This document shows, piece after piece, positions 28,837 to 38,655 of a stretch of 64,000 bases of DNA. The notes under the pieces are model-generated. The model did no database searches. It was not told the origin of the DNA and saw only the letters and a list, made by a program, of their open reading frames with translations. Made by a program: the position numbers and the translations under genes. The DNA is from Asanoa sp040676615 (lineage in GTDB: Bacteria > Actinomycetota > Actinomycetes > Mycobacteriales > Micromonosporaceae): positions 186,001 through 250,000 of the forward strand of contig NZ_JBFAPI010000001.1 in assembly GCF_040676615.1 (NCBI RefSeq). The letters run 5' to 3'. Within the stretch, counting starts at the first letter, position 1. The number at the start of each line of letters is the position of its first letter.

Positions 28837-29487
28837 ATGACCACCAGCCGGCCGGCCGCGGGCGGCGGGCGCTGGGTCGACGTCGACCCCGACCGCCTGA
28901 CCCGCTGGGTCGACGGTTTCCGGGAGCGGCACGGCGACTACGCGCAGCGGCCCACCGAGGAGGGCGTCCTGCTCGCCGCGTTCGACGGCGCCACCGCCGC
29001 GCTGCACCCGCCGCCCGGCGCGCCGCTCGCCACCGACCTGGCCGACTTCGTGGACACCGCCCGCACCCCCCGCCGGATCGGGCTGCTGCTGGCCCGCAAG
29101 TCGGCGGTCGCGGTCGGGGTGGCCGACGGCGACCGGCTGCTCGCGTCCAAGGTGGACAGCTCCTACGTGCAGGGTCGCACCGCCGCCGGTGGCTGGTCGC
29201 AGCAGCGGTTCGCCCGGCGCCGCGACAACCAGGCCAGGGCCGCGGCCCGGGAGGCGGCCGACCTCGCGGCCCGGATCCTGCTGCCCGAGGCCGGGACGCT
29301 GAGCGCGCTGGTCTGCGGCGGCGACCGGCGCGCGGTCGACGCCGTGCTCGCCGACCCGCGGCTGGCCCCGCTGCTGCCGTTGCGGGCCGACCGCCTGCTC
29401 GAGGTCGCCGAACCGCGGCACGCCGTGCTGGTCGAGGCGATCGCCGCCGCCCGAGCCGTATCGATCCTGGTGCGCGACCCGGTGTAG
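28837..29487 (+). CDS. acVLRF1-family peptidyl-tRNA hydrolase
   Basis: 216-residue actinobacterial member of the Vms1-like release factor family, predicted to free nascent chains from tRNA on stalled ribosomes. The release motif lies in GGWSQQRFARRRDNQARAA near residues 111-129, where the conserved Gln corresponds to the eRF1/VLRF1 catalytic loop. ATG 28837 is preceded by GTCCCGTGG rather than a strong ribosome binding site. The next gene begins 9 nt after the stop and may be co-transcribed. Confidence 0.85.
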   Translation: MTTSRPAAGGGRWVDVDPDRLTRWVDGFRERHGDYAQRPTEEGVLLAAFDGATAALHPPPGAPLATDLADFVDTARTPRRIGLLLARKSAVAVGVADGDRLLASKVDSSYVQGRTAAGGWSQQRFARRRDNQARAAAREAADLAARILLPEAGTLSALVCGGDRRAVDAVLADPRLAPLLPLRADRLLEVAEPRHAVLVEAIAAARAVSILVRDPV

Positions 29488-29496
29488 CCTCCCGCC

Positions 29497-29940
29497 ATGG
29501 TTTCGCGGTGGACCGTCGACGACACCCTGCGCCAGCCGCTGCGGCGCGCCGGCGTGCTCGCGGCCGTGCTGGTCGTCGCCGGCCTGGTGGTCGGCGGCTT
29601 CTTCCTCTTCCGCGGGCAGCGCGCGCCCGAGCAGGGCGCCCGGCTCGCGGCCGACTCGTTCCTCACCCGGCTCGCCGCGGGCAACATCGCCGGCGCCTAC
29701 GACCAGCTCTGCAACGACACCCGGGGGCGGGTCGAGCGGGAAGACTTCGTCGCCGGGATCGGCGGCCGGCCGGCGGTCCGCTCCTACCGGATCGACGGCG
29801 TGGCCGCGACGGGCCCGCACGACGCCACCGTCAGCGCCGCCCTGGTCGACCCGACCGGAGCGAGCACGGCGTACGAGATGCGGGTCACCGTCGATCGCGG
29901 CACCTGGCGGGTCTGCGGCAACCCGCTGGACGCCGGCTGA
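29497..29940 (+). CDS. Hypothetical membrane-anchored protein
   Basis: 147-residue protein with one N-terminal membrane segment (about residues 18-38, AGVLAAVLVVAGLVVGGFF) and an extracytoplasmic domain. The domain, from RLAADSFLTRLAAGNIAGAY, resembles small NTF2/lumazine-type domains seen in anchored actinobacterial proteins, and contains two cysteines (QLCNDT, RVCGNP) that could form a disulfide. No specific function can be assigned. It ends 9 nt before the convergent metallopeptidase stop. Confidence 0.78.
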   Translation: MVSRWTVDDTLRQPLRRAGVLAAVLVVAGLVVGGFFLFRGQRAPEQGARLAADSFLTRLAAGNIAGAYDQLCNDTRGRVEREDFVAGIGGRPAVRSYRIDGVAATGPHDATVSAALVDPTGASTAYEMRVTVDRGTWRVCGNPLDAG

Positions 29941-29949
29941 GCCCGGCAC

Positions 29950-30846
29950 TCAGGCCTTGAACGTGTCGCACGCCTTCGGGTCGCCGCTGTCGTAGCCGGT
30001 GCGGAACCACTGCTGCCGCTGCGCCGACGTGCCGTGCGTGAAGGCGTCCGGGTTGACCTGCTGCCCGGCCTGCTTCTGCAAGGTGTCGTCGCCGATCGCG
30101 GCTGCGGTGTCCAGGCCTTCCTTGATGTCCTGGTCCGTGATGCTCTTGAAGATCGGGTCACCGTCGGCGTCAGCGGTCTGTGTCGCGTTCTTGGCCCACG
30201 CACCGGCGTAGCAGTCGGCCTGCAGTTCGAGCTTCACCGACAACTCGTTGGCGTCGCCCGGGTCGCGCTCCTGCTGGCGCCGCATCTGCGCCTCGGTGCC
30301 GATCAGCGACTGGATGTGGTGCCCGTACTCGTGGGCGAGCACGTAGGGCTGCGCGAACTCGCCCTTGGCACCCAGCTGGTCGGCCAGCACCTGGTAGAAG
30401 GTCAGGTCGATGTAGACCTTGTGGTCGGCCGGGCAGTAGAACGGCCCGACGCCGGAGTCGGCGGCACCGCACCCGGTCTGCACCGACTGGTCGAAGAACA
30501 CCGTCGGCGCCTTCTGGTACTGCTCGCCGAAGCTCTGCGGCAGCCGCTTGGCCCACCACGACTGGATCGAGTTGACATACAGCGTGTTGCGGCAGTCGAG
30601 TTGCTCCAGTTTGTCGGCCGCGTCACAGTGCTGCTGGATGGCACCGTTGTCGGCCGGCTCGTCATTGGTGATGGCGTTCACACCGAAGCCGCCGCCGACC
30701 AGCACGGCGATCAGTGTCACGATCAGCCCGACGATGCCGCCGCCGCTGGTCGGGATGGGTAGGCGACCGCCGCCCCCGCCCCCGCCCGCGCCGCGCCGGT
30801 CCTCTATCTGGCTGGTGTCGACGTCAGCCCGCTCGTTGAGTTCCAC
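29950..30846 (-). CDS. Neutral zinc metallopeptidase, YpfJ-like
   Basis: 298-residue membrane-anchored protein of the neutral zinc metallopeptidase family (YpfJ/KPN_02809). After a Gly-rich stretch, one membrane segment (residues ~38-58) leads to an exported domain. The zincin motif HEYGHHIQ lies near residue 172, and ELQADCYAGAWA supplies the third ligand region; cysteines in QHCDAA, LDCRN, TGCGA, YCPAD and ACDTF probably form disulfides. Divergent from the ABC-F gene. Confidence 0.9.
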   Translation of the reverse strand: MELNERADVDTSQIEDRRGAGGGGGGGRLPIPTSGGGIVGLIVTLIAVLVGGGFGVNAITNDEPADNGAIQQHCDAADKLEQLDCRNTLYVNSIQSWWAKRLPQSFGEQYQKAPTVFFDQSVQTGCGAADSGVGPFYCPADHKVYIDLTFYQVLADQLGAKGEFAQPYVLAHEYGHHIQSLIGTEAQMRRQQERDPGDANELSVKLELQADCYAGAWAKNATQTADADGDPIFKSITDQDIKEGLDTAAAIGDDTLQKQAGQQVNPDAFTHGTSAQRQQWFRTGYDSGDPKACDTFKA

Positions 30847-30909
30847 GGGCGTGGATGTACCCGATGATCTTGATGGTTAATCCGGTGGGGATTCGGTCCG
30901 GGCAACCGG

Positions 30910-30980
30910 TACACTTCTCCCGTGCTGCTCTGCGAAGACTGACCTGCCCCGGCGCCGACGGGATCCCACCCGATCGGCGC
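30910..30980 (+). promoter_or_regulatory. ABC-F leader: promoter, 6-codon uORF and GC hairpin
   Basis: TACACT (30910-30915) is a likely -10 box; no clear -35 is seen. A predicted start at about 30922 coincides with GTG of a tiny ORF, GTG CTG CTC TGC GAA GAC TGA (30922-30942, peptide MLLCED). Nine nt later a hairpin forms from 30952-30962 and 30969-30980 (11 bp with one bulged A, loop ATCCCA). The ABC-F start is 46 nt further on. The layout resembles ribosome-mediated attenuation of antibiotic-resistance ABC-F genes; no T-run follows. Confidence 0.5.
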
Positions 30981-31026
30981 TCTTGCGTGCCCAGAGTCAG
31001 CCTTCCTCACAGAGAGAGCGTTCCTG

Positions 31027-32631
<1,605 letters not shown>

Positions 32632-32637
32632 GTCCGG

Positions 32638-33951
32638 CTAGACCAGGATCGCTTTGATCACGATGGCGGTGATCGCGCCGGTCGCCACCAGGAGCAGGGG
32701 AGTCGGTATCGTCTCGCCGCCCTGGTGGCGCGGTGCCACCGAGGCCATCGTCAGCCAGGGGAAGAACGGCAGCCAAGAGGTCTCCGCCCCGCCGCGGGCC
32801 AGGCCGGTCACCAAAGTGAACAGAACGGCGATGCCGGCGGCGACCAGGAACGGCCAGCCCGGCGTATTGCGTGACTTGCGCAAACTGGCATAGAGCGCAG
32901 GTCCGGCCGCCAGCAGCAGCACGACCAGGCTGATCCCGCTCCACCAGAGCACCGAGCGGTGCGGCTCGACCCGCACCGCGAAGTCGTGCCGCGCGTCCAT
33001 CACGCCGTCGAACCAGTTGAAGCCGAGCCGCTCGGCCACGACCACCGGGATCAACGCGGCGAGGCCGGTGAAGAGGTTGAGCGCGGCGCGCCGGCGGGCG
33101 AAGTAGAGGAACGCGGCAGCCAGGCCGAGCCAGGGCGCACCGTACGCGAACAGGGCCGCGAGGCCGAGCAGCAGCCCGGCGACGCTGGCCCAGATGCCGG
33201 CCCGCACGCCGGTGCGGCGCTCGTCGGAGGCGTGCACGCCGGCCGCGATCATCGCCGCGCCGAGCACCGCGACCACGCCCTCGACCCCGGCGGCGAGCCA
33301 GACCGCGTAAGGAGCGAGGGCCAGCACCGGCAGGTAGCGACGGGCGGCGAGATCACCGCAAACGCCCCGGACGGCGAACAGCACCAGGGGTACGACGGCC
33401 GCACCGACCGCGGTCAGCAGCAGGCCCAGTCCGACACGTTCCGTGATACCGATGCGCATCAACGCCCAGAGCAGAAGGATCGGCCCCGGTGGATGTCCTC
33501 GGGCGACGACCGAGGGGATCACCCCTTCGGTGGTGTAACCCCGCAGATAGTGAAGAGGATCGTCACCCACTCGGGTGGCGTCGGCGACGTAGTCATCGGG
33601 TGCGGTCAATGCGTCGGCCAGGTCGTGATAGCCGTGCGCGAGGGCCAGCGACAGGGTCCAGAACACCGCCACCAGCCAGCCGGAAAGCAGCACGAGCGGC
33701 CATTTCATGCGCTCCCACCACCCGCGATGGGCCGCCGCGACGGCCCCCGCGGCGACCATCGGCGCAAGCACGCTGGCCAGCGAGATCGTCAGCGTGTAGG
33801 AGCCGAGAAAGGGTGCGCCGGCGGTGCCGAGGCGTGCCCCGCCGCGCACCGCGAGCCACGTCGCGAGGGCGCCGACAGCGGCCAGGACGAGCCAGCCGAC
33901 GAGGTCGGTCCGCTCGTCCCGATGGGCGGCTCGGGCCTCCTCAGGCGTCAC
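32638..33951 (-). CDS. Multi-pass membrane protein, possible glycosyltransferase
   Basis: 437-residue integral membrane protein with about ten to eleven hydrophobic segments. Residues between segments 3 and 4 (DDPLHYLRGYTTEG, ARGHPPGPILLL) resemble the extracytoplasmic loop of GT39/GT-C polyprenyl-phosphate-sugar transferases, including the HPPG motif, but I see no clear catalytic DxD/DE pair. Thus it may be a mannosyltransferase-like protein or an uncharacterised relative. ATG 33951 is followed by a charged stretch, TPEEARAAHRDERTD. Convergent with ABC-F. Confidence 0.75.
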   Translation of the reverse strand: MTPEEARAAHRDERTDLVGWLVLAAVGALATWLAVRGGARLGTAGAPFLGSYTLTISLASVLAPMVAAGAVAAAHRGWWERMKWPLVLLSGWLVAVFWTLSLALAHGYHDLADALTAPDDYVADATRVGDDPLHYLRGYTTEGVIPSVVARGHPPGPILLLWALMRIGITERVGLGLLLTAVGAAVVPLVLFAVRGVCGDLAARRYLPVLALAPYAVWLAAGVEGVVAVLGAAMIAAGVHASDERRTGVRAGIWASVAGLLLGLAALFAYGAPWLGLAAAFLYFARRRAALNLFTGLAALIPVVVAERLGFNWFDGVMDARHDFAVRVEPHRSVLWWSGISLVVLLLAAGPALYASLRKSRNTPGWPFLVAAGIAVLFTLVTGLARGGAETSWLPFFPWLTMASVAPRHQGGETIPTPLLLVATGAITAIVIKAILV

Positions 33952-34090
33952 GGGCCATCACGGTATCGGGTTGCCGACAGTACCGTGCGTGTCGGTTGGC
34001 GAAGAGTTGATATCTAGCGCATGATCGTCCGAGGCGGTCTAATAGGTGGGACCGCATGAAACCGCACAGTCTGGGACGTGAGGAATCAAC

Positions 34091-34318
34091 ATGGCAGCCA
34101 CCGGCACAGCCACCAGCACTGAGAAGGGTCGCCGAATCGTCGGGGCCGAGCGGCAGACGCTGGCCAAGGACCTGGTCAAGCGGTACACCTCCGGTGAGAG
34201 CATCCGCGCGCTCGCGGCCTCGACCGGTCGTTCCTACGGTTTCGTCCACCGGGTGCTCACGGAGTCGGGCGTCCAGCTTCGCCAGCGCGGCGGCGCTCGT
34301 CGTCGCAAGAAGGCCTGA
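34091..34318 (+). CDS. Small helix-turn-helix protein
   Basis: 75-residue basic DNA-binding protein. The helix-turn-helix spans about residues 27-58 (LVKRYTSGESIRALAASTGR followed by SYGFVHRVLTESG), and the protein ends in a very basic tail GGARRRKKA. The same small HTH gene commonly sits near an ABC-F gene and an enoyl-CoA hydratase in actinobacteria, which supports a real conserved gene. Target unknown. The ATG is preceded by GTGAGGAATCAAC. Confidence 0.88.
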   Translation: MAATGTATSTEKGRRIVGAERQTLAKDLVKRYTSGESIRALAASTGRSYGFVHRVLTESGVQLRQRGGARRRKKA

Positions 34319-34364
34319 CCCCCGTCCCACCCGGTTTTCCGCCACCCGTGGAGCACGGCCCTCG

Positions 34365-35120
34365 ATGACCACCAGTGGGGTTGATGTCAGCCACGCCGGG
34401 CCGGTCGCGACCGTGACGTTGCGCCGGCCCGACGTGCTCAACGCACAGACCACGGCGACCTGGATGGCGCTGCGCGACATCGGTCGCGAGCTGCCCGGCG
34501 ACGTTCGGGTCGTCATCGTGCGAGGCGAAGGCCGGTCGTTCTCGGCCGGCCTCGACATCTCCGGTGGCGCCGGCTCGGGCTTTCTGGCCGAGATCGGCCG
34601 GTTGAGTCCCGAAGACGCTGCCGAACGGGTGCGTGGATACCAGGAAGGCTTCACCTGGCTGCACCGGCCCGACATCGTCTCGGTTGCCGCCGTGCAGGGG
34701 CACGCGATCGGCGCGGGGTTCCAACTCGCGCTCGCCTGCGACCTGCGGGTGCTGGCCGACGACGCCCGGCTGACGATGGCCGAGGTCACCCTCGGGCTGG
34801 TGCCCGACCTGGCCGGCACGAAGCGGCTGGTGGAGCTCGTCGGATACGCCCGGGCGCTGGAGGTCTGCCTGACCGGCCGGCGGATCGCCGCCGACGAGGC
34901 GCTGCGGGTCGGTCTCGCCACGGTGGTCGTACCCCGTGATGATCTTGACTCGGCGGTTTCCGACCTGGTCGCCGCGCTGCTGTCCGCGCCGCGCGACGCC
35001 GTCGTCGAGATGAAGTCGCTGCTGTCCGGCGCCGCGTCGCGCTCGTGGGAGGAGCAGCTCCGCGCCGAGCGCGAGGCGCAGGTACGCCGGCTGCGCGACC
35101 TGGCCGGCCTGGGAGAGTAG
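34365..35120 (+). CDS. Enoyl-CoA hydratase/isomerase family protein
   Basis: 251-residue crotonase-fold protein. The CoA-ester oxyanion-hole motifs are RSFSAGLDISGG near residue 62 and QGHAIGAGFQLALACDLR near residue 108; MAEVTLGLVPDLAGTKRLVELVG carries the region of the second catalytic Glu, although here the position after GLVP is Asp. It probably hydrates or isomerises an acyl-CoA; substrate unknown. ATG 34365 lies 46 nt after the HTH stop, likely the same transcript. Confidence 0.9.
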   Translation: MTTSGVDVSHAGPVATVTLRRPDVLNAQTTATWMALRDIGRELPGDVRVVIVRGEGRSFSAGLDISGGAGSGFLAEIGRLSPEDAAERVRGYQEGFTWLHRPDIVSVAAVQGHAIGAGFQLALACDLRVLADDARLTMAEVTLGLVPDLAGTKRLVELVGYARALEVCLTGRRIAADEALRVGLATVVVPRDDLDSAVSDLVAALLSAPRDAVVEMKSLLSGAASRSWEEQLRAEREAQVRRLRDLAGLGE

Positions 35121-35209
35121 GGAGCCCTCGGGAAGATCCCGTTTACTCCGAATGTTGTCGTACCCGTCAGGGAGACTTCCCCTGTCGAATCACGGCACGG
35201 AGGTGCGGG

Positions 35210-37168
35210 GTGACTTCTCCCGGTGGGATGAACGCGTGGACCATGCTCCGCGCGGAGCGTGACCGCGAGTCCATCCGCGCCCACCGGCTGGCCAGCGGCA
35301 CCTGGCGGCGGATCATGCGGTTCGCGCGGCCCTACCGGCTCGACATCACGATCTTCCTGATCACGGTCGTGATCGGCGCGGCGATCGGCGTCGCGACGCC
35401 GATCCTGGCCGGCCGGGTGGTCAACACGATCACCGGAGGCGGCGCCGGCGCGGCCACCGAGGTGATCCGCATCGCGGTGCTGATCGGCATCCTCGCGGTC
35501 GCCGACGCGCTGCTCTCGCTCGCCCAGCGGTGGTACTCGGCGCGCATCGGCGAGGGCATCATCCTCGACCTGCGCACCCGGGTCTACGACCACGTCCAAC
35601 GCATGCCCCTGGCGTTCTTCACCCGCACCCAGACCGGCGCGCTGGTCAGCCGCCTCAACAACGACGTGCTGGGCGCGCAGCGCGCGTTCACCTCCACGCT
35701 CTCGGGCGTGGTCAGCAACACGATCCAGTTGGTGCTCACCGCGGTCGTGATGTTCACCCTCTCCTGGCAGATCACCCTGCTGTCGTTGGCCCTGCTTCCG
35801 CTGTTCATCATCCCGGCCCGGCGGGTCGGGCGGAAATTGGCCGCGATCACCAAGGAGTCCTACAACCTCGACGCCAAGATGAACGCCACGATGACCGAGC
35901 GGTTCGGCGTGGCCGGGGCGATGCTGGTCAAACTGTTCGGCAAGCCCGAGCTCGAGGCCAAGCGGTTCGGTGAGCGGGCCGAGCGGGTCCGCGACATCGG
36001 CATCCAGCAGGCGATGTTCTCCCGCACCTTCTTCGTCGCCATGCTCCTGGTCGCCTCGCTGGCCCAGGCGCTGACCTACGGCCTGGGTGGCTACTTCGCG
36101 GTGACCGGCGCGGTGAGCGCCGGCACGGTGGTCACCCTGGCCCTGCTGCTGACCCGGCTCTACGGGCCGCTGACCGCGCTGTCCAACGTGCGGGTCGACG
36201 TGATGGGTGCGCTGGTCTCCTTCGACCGGGTCTTCGAGGTGCTCGACCTGACACCGGCGATCACCGAGAAGCCCGACGCGGTCACCATCCCGCGGGGTGC
36301 CGGCTCGGTCGAGTTCCGCGACGTGACATTCCGCTACCCTTCGGCCGCCGAGGTCTCGTTGGCCTCCCTCGAAGACGTGGCCACCCTCGACCGCACGGTC
36401 TCCGAACCCGTCCTGCACGGCGTCTCGTTCACCGTCCGGCCGGGCGAGATGGTCGCGCTGGTCGGTCCCTCCGGTGCCGGCAAGTCGACCACGTCGATGC
36501 TGGTCTCCCGGGTCTACGAGGCGACCGGCGGCGCCGTGCTGGTCGGCGGCGTCGACGTGCGCGACGCGACGCTCGACTCCCTGCGCGACACCATCGGCGT
36601 CGTCACCCAGGACGCACACCTGTTCCACGAGACGATCGCCGAGAACCTGCGCTACGCCAAGCCCGACGCCACCGACGACGAGATCTGGGCGGCGCTGGCC
36701 GGCGCCCAGATCGCCGAGCTGGTCCGCGAGCTGCCCGACGGTCTGGAGACGATGGTCGGTGAGCGCGGCTACCGCTTCTCCGGCGGTGAGAAGCAGCGCA
36801 TCGCGATCGCCCGGCTGCTGCTCAAGGCCCCGTCGGTGGTGATCCTCGACGAGGCCACCGCCCACCTCGACTCCGAGTCCGAGGCCGCGGTCCAGCGGGC
36901 CCTGGCCACCGCGCTGGCCGGGCGCACGGCCCTGGTCATCGCCCACCGGCTCTCGACGGTCCGCGACGCCGACCAGATCCTGGTCCTCGACCACGGCCGC
37001 ATCGTCGAGCGCGGTCGCCACGAGGAGTTGGTCGCGGTCGACGGCCTCTACGCCGAGCTCTACCGCACGCAGTTCGCGGTGGCCGACTCGCCGACGCCCT
37101 ATGCCGACGCCGCCCTCGACGCGGGCGAGGTGATCACCGTCCCCGACACGGCCTCAGCGCGCGACTGA
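35210..37168 (+). CDS. ABC exporter, fused permease-ATPase
   Basis: 652-residue half-transporter with six membrane segments (about residues 40-330) and a C-terminal ATPase. Walker A is GPSGAGKSTT (~residue 419), the signature FSGGEKQRIAIARLL, Walker B VVILDEATAHLDSES and switch His in IAHRLSTV. It would form a homodimer exporting lipids or drugs. GGAGG (35199-35203) is 6 nt before GTG 35210; ATG 35228 is an alternative. The last 15 nt overlap the convergent hydrolase gene. Confidence 0.92.
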   Translation: MTSPGGMNAWTMLRAERDRESIRAHRLASGTWRRIMRFARPYRLDITIFLITVVIGAAIGVATPILAGRVVNTITGGGAGAATEVIRIAVLIGILAVADALLSLAQRWYSARIGEGIILDLRTRVYDHVQRMPLAFFTRTQTGALVSRLNNDVLGAQRAFTSTLSGVVSNTIQLVLTAVVMFTLSWQITLLSLALLPLFIIPARRVGRKLAAITKESYNLDAKMNATMTERFGVAGAMLVKLFGKPELEAKRFGERAERVRDIGIQQAMFSRTFFVAMLLVASLAQALTYGLGGYFAVTGAVSAGTVVTLALLLTRLYGPLTALSNVRVDVMGALVSFDRVFEVLDLTPAITEKPDAVTIPRGAGSVEFRDVTFRYPSAAEVSLASLEDVATLDRTVSEPVLHGVSFTVRPGEMVALVGPSGAGKSTTSMLVSRVYEATGGAVLVGGVDVRDATLDSLRDTIGVVTQDAHLFHETIAENLRYAKPDATDDEIWAALAGAQIAELVRELPDGLETMVGERGYRFSGGEKQRIAIARLLLKAPSVVILDEATAHLDSESEAAVQRALATALAGRTALVIAHRLSTVRDADQILVLDHGRIVERGRHEELVAVDGLYAELYRTQFAVADSPTPYADAALDAGEVITVPDTASARD

Positions 37169-38032
37169 CGCCCGCAACGACGCGACGGCGTCGGCGATCT
37201 CGGATGCCTGGCGCATCGGCAGGAAGCCGTGCGCGGCATCGGGCACGACCCGGTGCTCGCCGCGCGGCACGGCGGCGGCCATCGCCCGGTGCATGGCGTC
37301 GATGCCCATATGGGCGCGGTCGACCAGGTCTGGGTCGGCGAACTGATGCCAGAACGGGTTGCGGGCGCCGGCGGTGAGCACGATCAGCGGCACGTCCGGC
37401 AGCGGGCCGCCGCCGCGCAACTCCGCGTAGATCTCCGTGTCGAAGTTGCGGGTCTCCTCGATCGAGGTGCGCCAGTGGTCGAGGTGATAGTCGGTCAGGG
37501 CCGCGCGCTCGTCCGCTGGCCAGGCGGCGTAGAGCTGCGCGTACTGGCCGCGGGCGAGCGCGACCTGCTCGGCGGTGAGGTCGGGCATCGCCTCGGTGTG
37601 CCGTTTCATCCGCCCGTCGAGCGCCTTGGCCTCGGGCGGGAGGAAATCCAGGATGTCTTCGTGGCCGGGGTCGAGCAGGAGCAGGCCGGCGACCTCGGTG
37701 GGGAAGAGCTGGGCGTAGCGGCGGGCGTAGAAAGCGCCGAGCGAATGGCCCGCCAGGATGACCGGGCCAGCCACACGGGCTCTGGCGAGCAGGTGTCTCA
37801 GCTCCGTCGCGACCCCGGCCGCGCTGCGCGGCAGCGGCACCGGGTCGCTCCAACCGGTGCCGGCGCGGTCGTAGATCACCGCGTCGGTCGTCGCCTGGAG
37901 CGCGGCCCAGAAGTCGAGGCCGACGAGCCCGGCGCCCGGGAGGAAGACGACCGGTGGCCCCGTGCCGTCGGTCCGGCGGTGGAGCCACAGTGCGCGGTCG
38001 CCGGCGTCGTAGCGCTGGCCGAGGGTGGTCAT
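37154..38032 (-). CDS. Alpha/beta hydrolase
   Basis: 292-residue alpha/beta-fold hydrolase. The oxyanion region is FLPGAGLVGLDFW, the nucleophile elbow GHSLGAF (Ser near residue 96), and the catalytic His is in DAAHGFLP close to the C-terminus. Substrate unknown. ATG 38032 lies at the predicted transcription start of a TTGACA promoter, so the mRNA appears leaderless. It is divergent from an ArsR-type regulator with an inverted repeat between them, suggesting inducible expression. Confidence 0.88.
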   Translation of the reverse strand: MTTLGQRYDAGDRALWLHRRTDGTGPPVVFLPGAGLVGLDFWAALQATTDAVIYDRAGTGWSDPVPLPRSAAGVATELRHLLARARVAGPVILAGHSLGAFYARRYAQLFPTEVAGLLLLDPGHEDILDFLPPEAKALDGRMKRHTEAMPDLTAEQVALARGQYAQLYAAWPADERAALTDYHLDHWRTSIEETRNFDTEIYAELRGGGPLPDVPLIVLTAGARNPFWHQFADPDLVDRAHMGIDAMHRAMAAAVPRGEHRVVPDAAHGFLPMRQASEIADAVASLRASVAR

Positions 38033-38037
38033 GAATC

Positions 38038-38086
38038 AATGTTCGCACGGATGCGAACAGTGTCAAGTGTGAGACAATTCGCGAAT
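38038..38086. promoter_or_regulatory. Operators and divergent promoters, hydrolase/ArsR pair
   Basis: The minus-strand promoter has TTGACA (38066-38061), 17 nt, and AACATT (38043-38038). Its spacer is filled by the perfect 8-bp inverted repeat TGTTCGCA-CGGA-TGCGAACA (38040-38059). A second palindrome, ATTCGCGAAT (38077-38086), covers the regulator's start codon; both share TTCGC/GCGAA halves. GACAAT (38073-38078) could be the regulator's -10 box. Confidence 0.7.
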
Positions 38087-38615
38087 GGACACGGTCGAGC
38101 TGTTGGTGCACCCCGTGCGGCTGCGGATCGTGCACGCCCTGTCCGGCGGGCGGGTGGTGACGACGGGGCAGCTCGTGGCGCGGATGCCCGACGTCTCGAA
38201 GGCCACCGTCTACCGGCACGTCGGCTTGCTGGCCGAGGCCGGCATCATCGAGGTCGCCGGCGAGCAGCGGGTCCGTGGCTTCGTCGAGCGCAGCTACCGG
38301 CTGCACCGCGACCGGGCCAGCATCCCCGCCGACCGGGTGGCCACGGCGTCACCCGACGAGCTGCGCGCGGCCTTCGCGACGGCGATGGCGACGTTGATCG
38401 CGGAGTTCGACGGCTACCTCGACGGTGGCGCCGCCGACCCGGTGGCCGACCTCGTCGGGTTCCGCCAGCACGCGATCTGGCTGTCCGACGAGGAGCGCGC
38501 CGACCTGGTCGAGGCGATGCGGGCAGCGTTGGTCACCCGCATCGGCAACCCGCCCGCGCCCGGCCGCCGGCCCCACCTGCTCAGCCCGATCCTGTTCCCG
38601 GTCGCCGGCGACTGA
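38085..38615 (+). CDS. ArsR-type winged-helix regulator
   Basis: 176-residue transcription regulator. The N-terminal helix-turn-helix (LLVHPVRLRIVHALSGG, then DVSKATVYRHVGLLAEAGII and a wing ending RSYRLHR) is of the ArsR/HTH_20 type. The C-terminal ~90 residues are helical and acidic and probably mediate dimerisation or ligand sensing; no metal-binding Cys cluster is present. The start overlaps an operator-like palindrome. It probably represses the divergent hydrolase and itself. Confidence 0.88.
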   Translation: MDTVELLVHPVRLRIVHALSGGRVVTTGQLVARMPDVSKATVYRHVGLLAEAGIIEVAGEQRVRGFVERSYRLHRDRASIPADRVATASPDELRAAFATAMATLIAEFDGYLDGGAADPVADLVGFRQHAIWLSDEERADLVEAMRAALVTRIGNPPAPGRRPHLLSPILFPVAGD

Positions 38616-38655
38616 CCGTTTGTCGCGGCCCGCGCGGTGCGGCAGGATCGACACC

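Noticed and set aside
33941..37021. 1026-codon minus-strand frame across the HTH, hydratase and ABC exporter genes
   Set aside because: It spans several well-supported plus-strand genes and shows no family motif.
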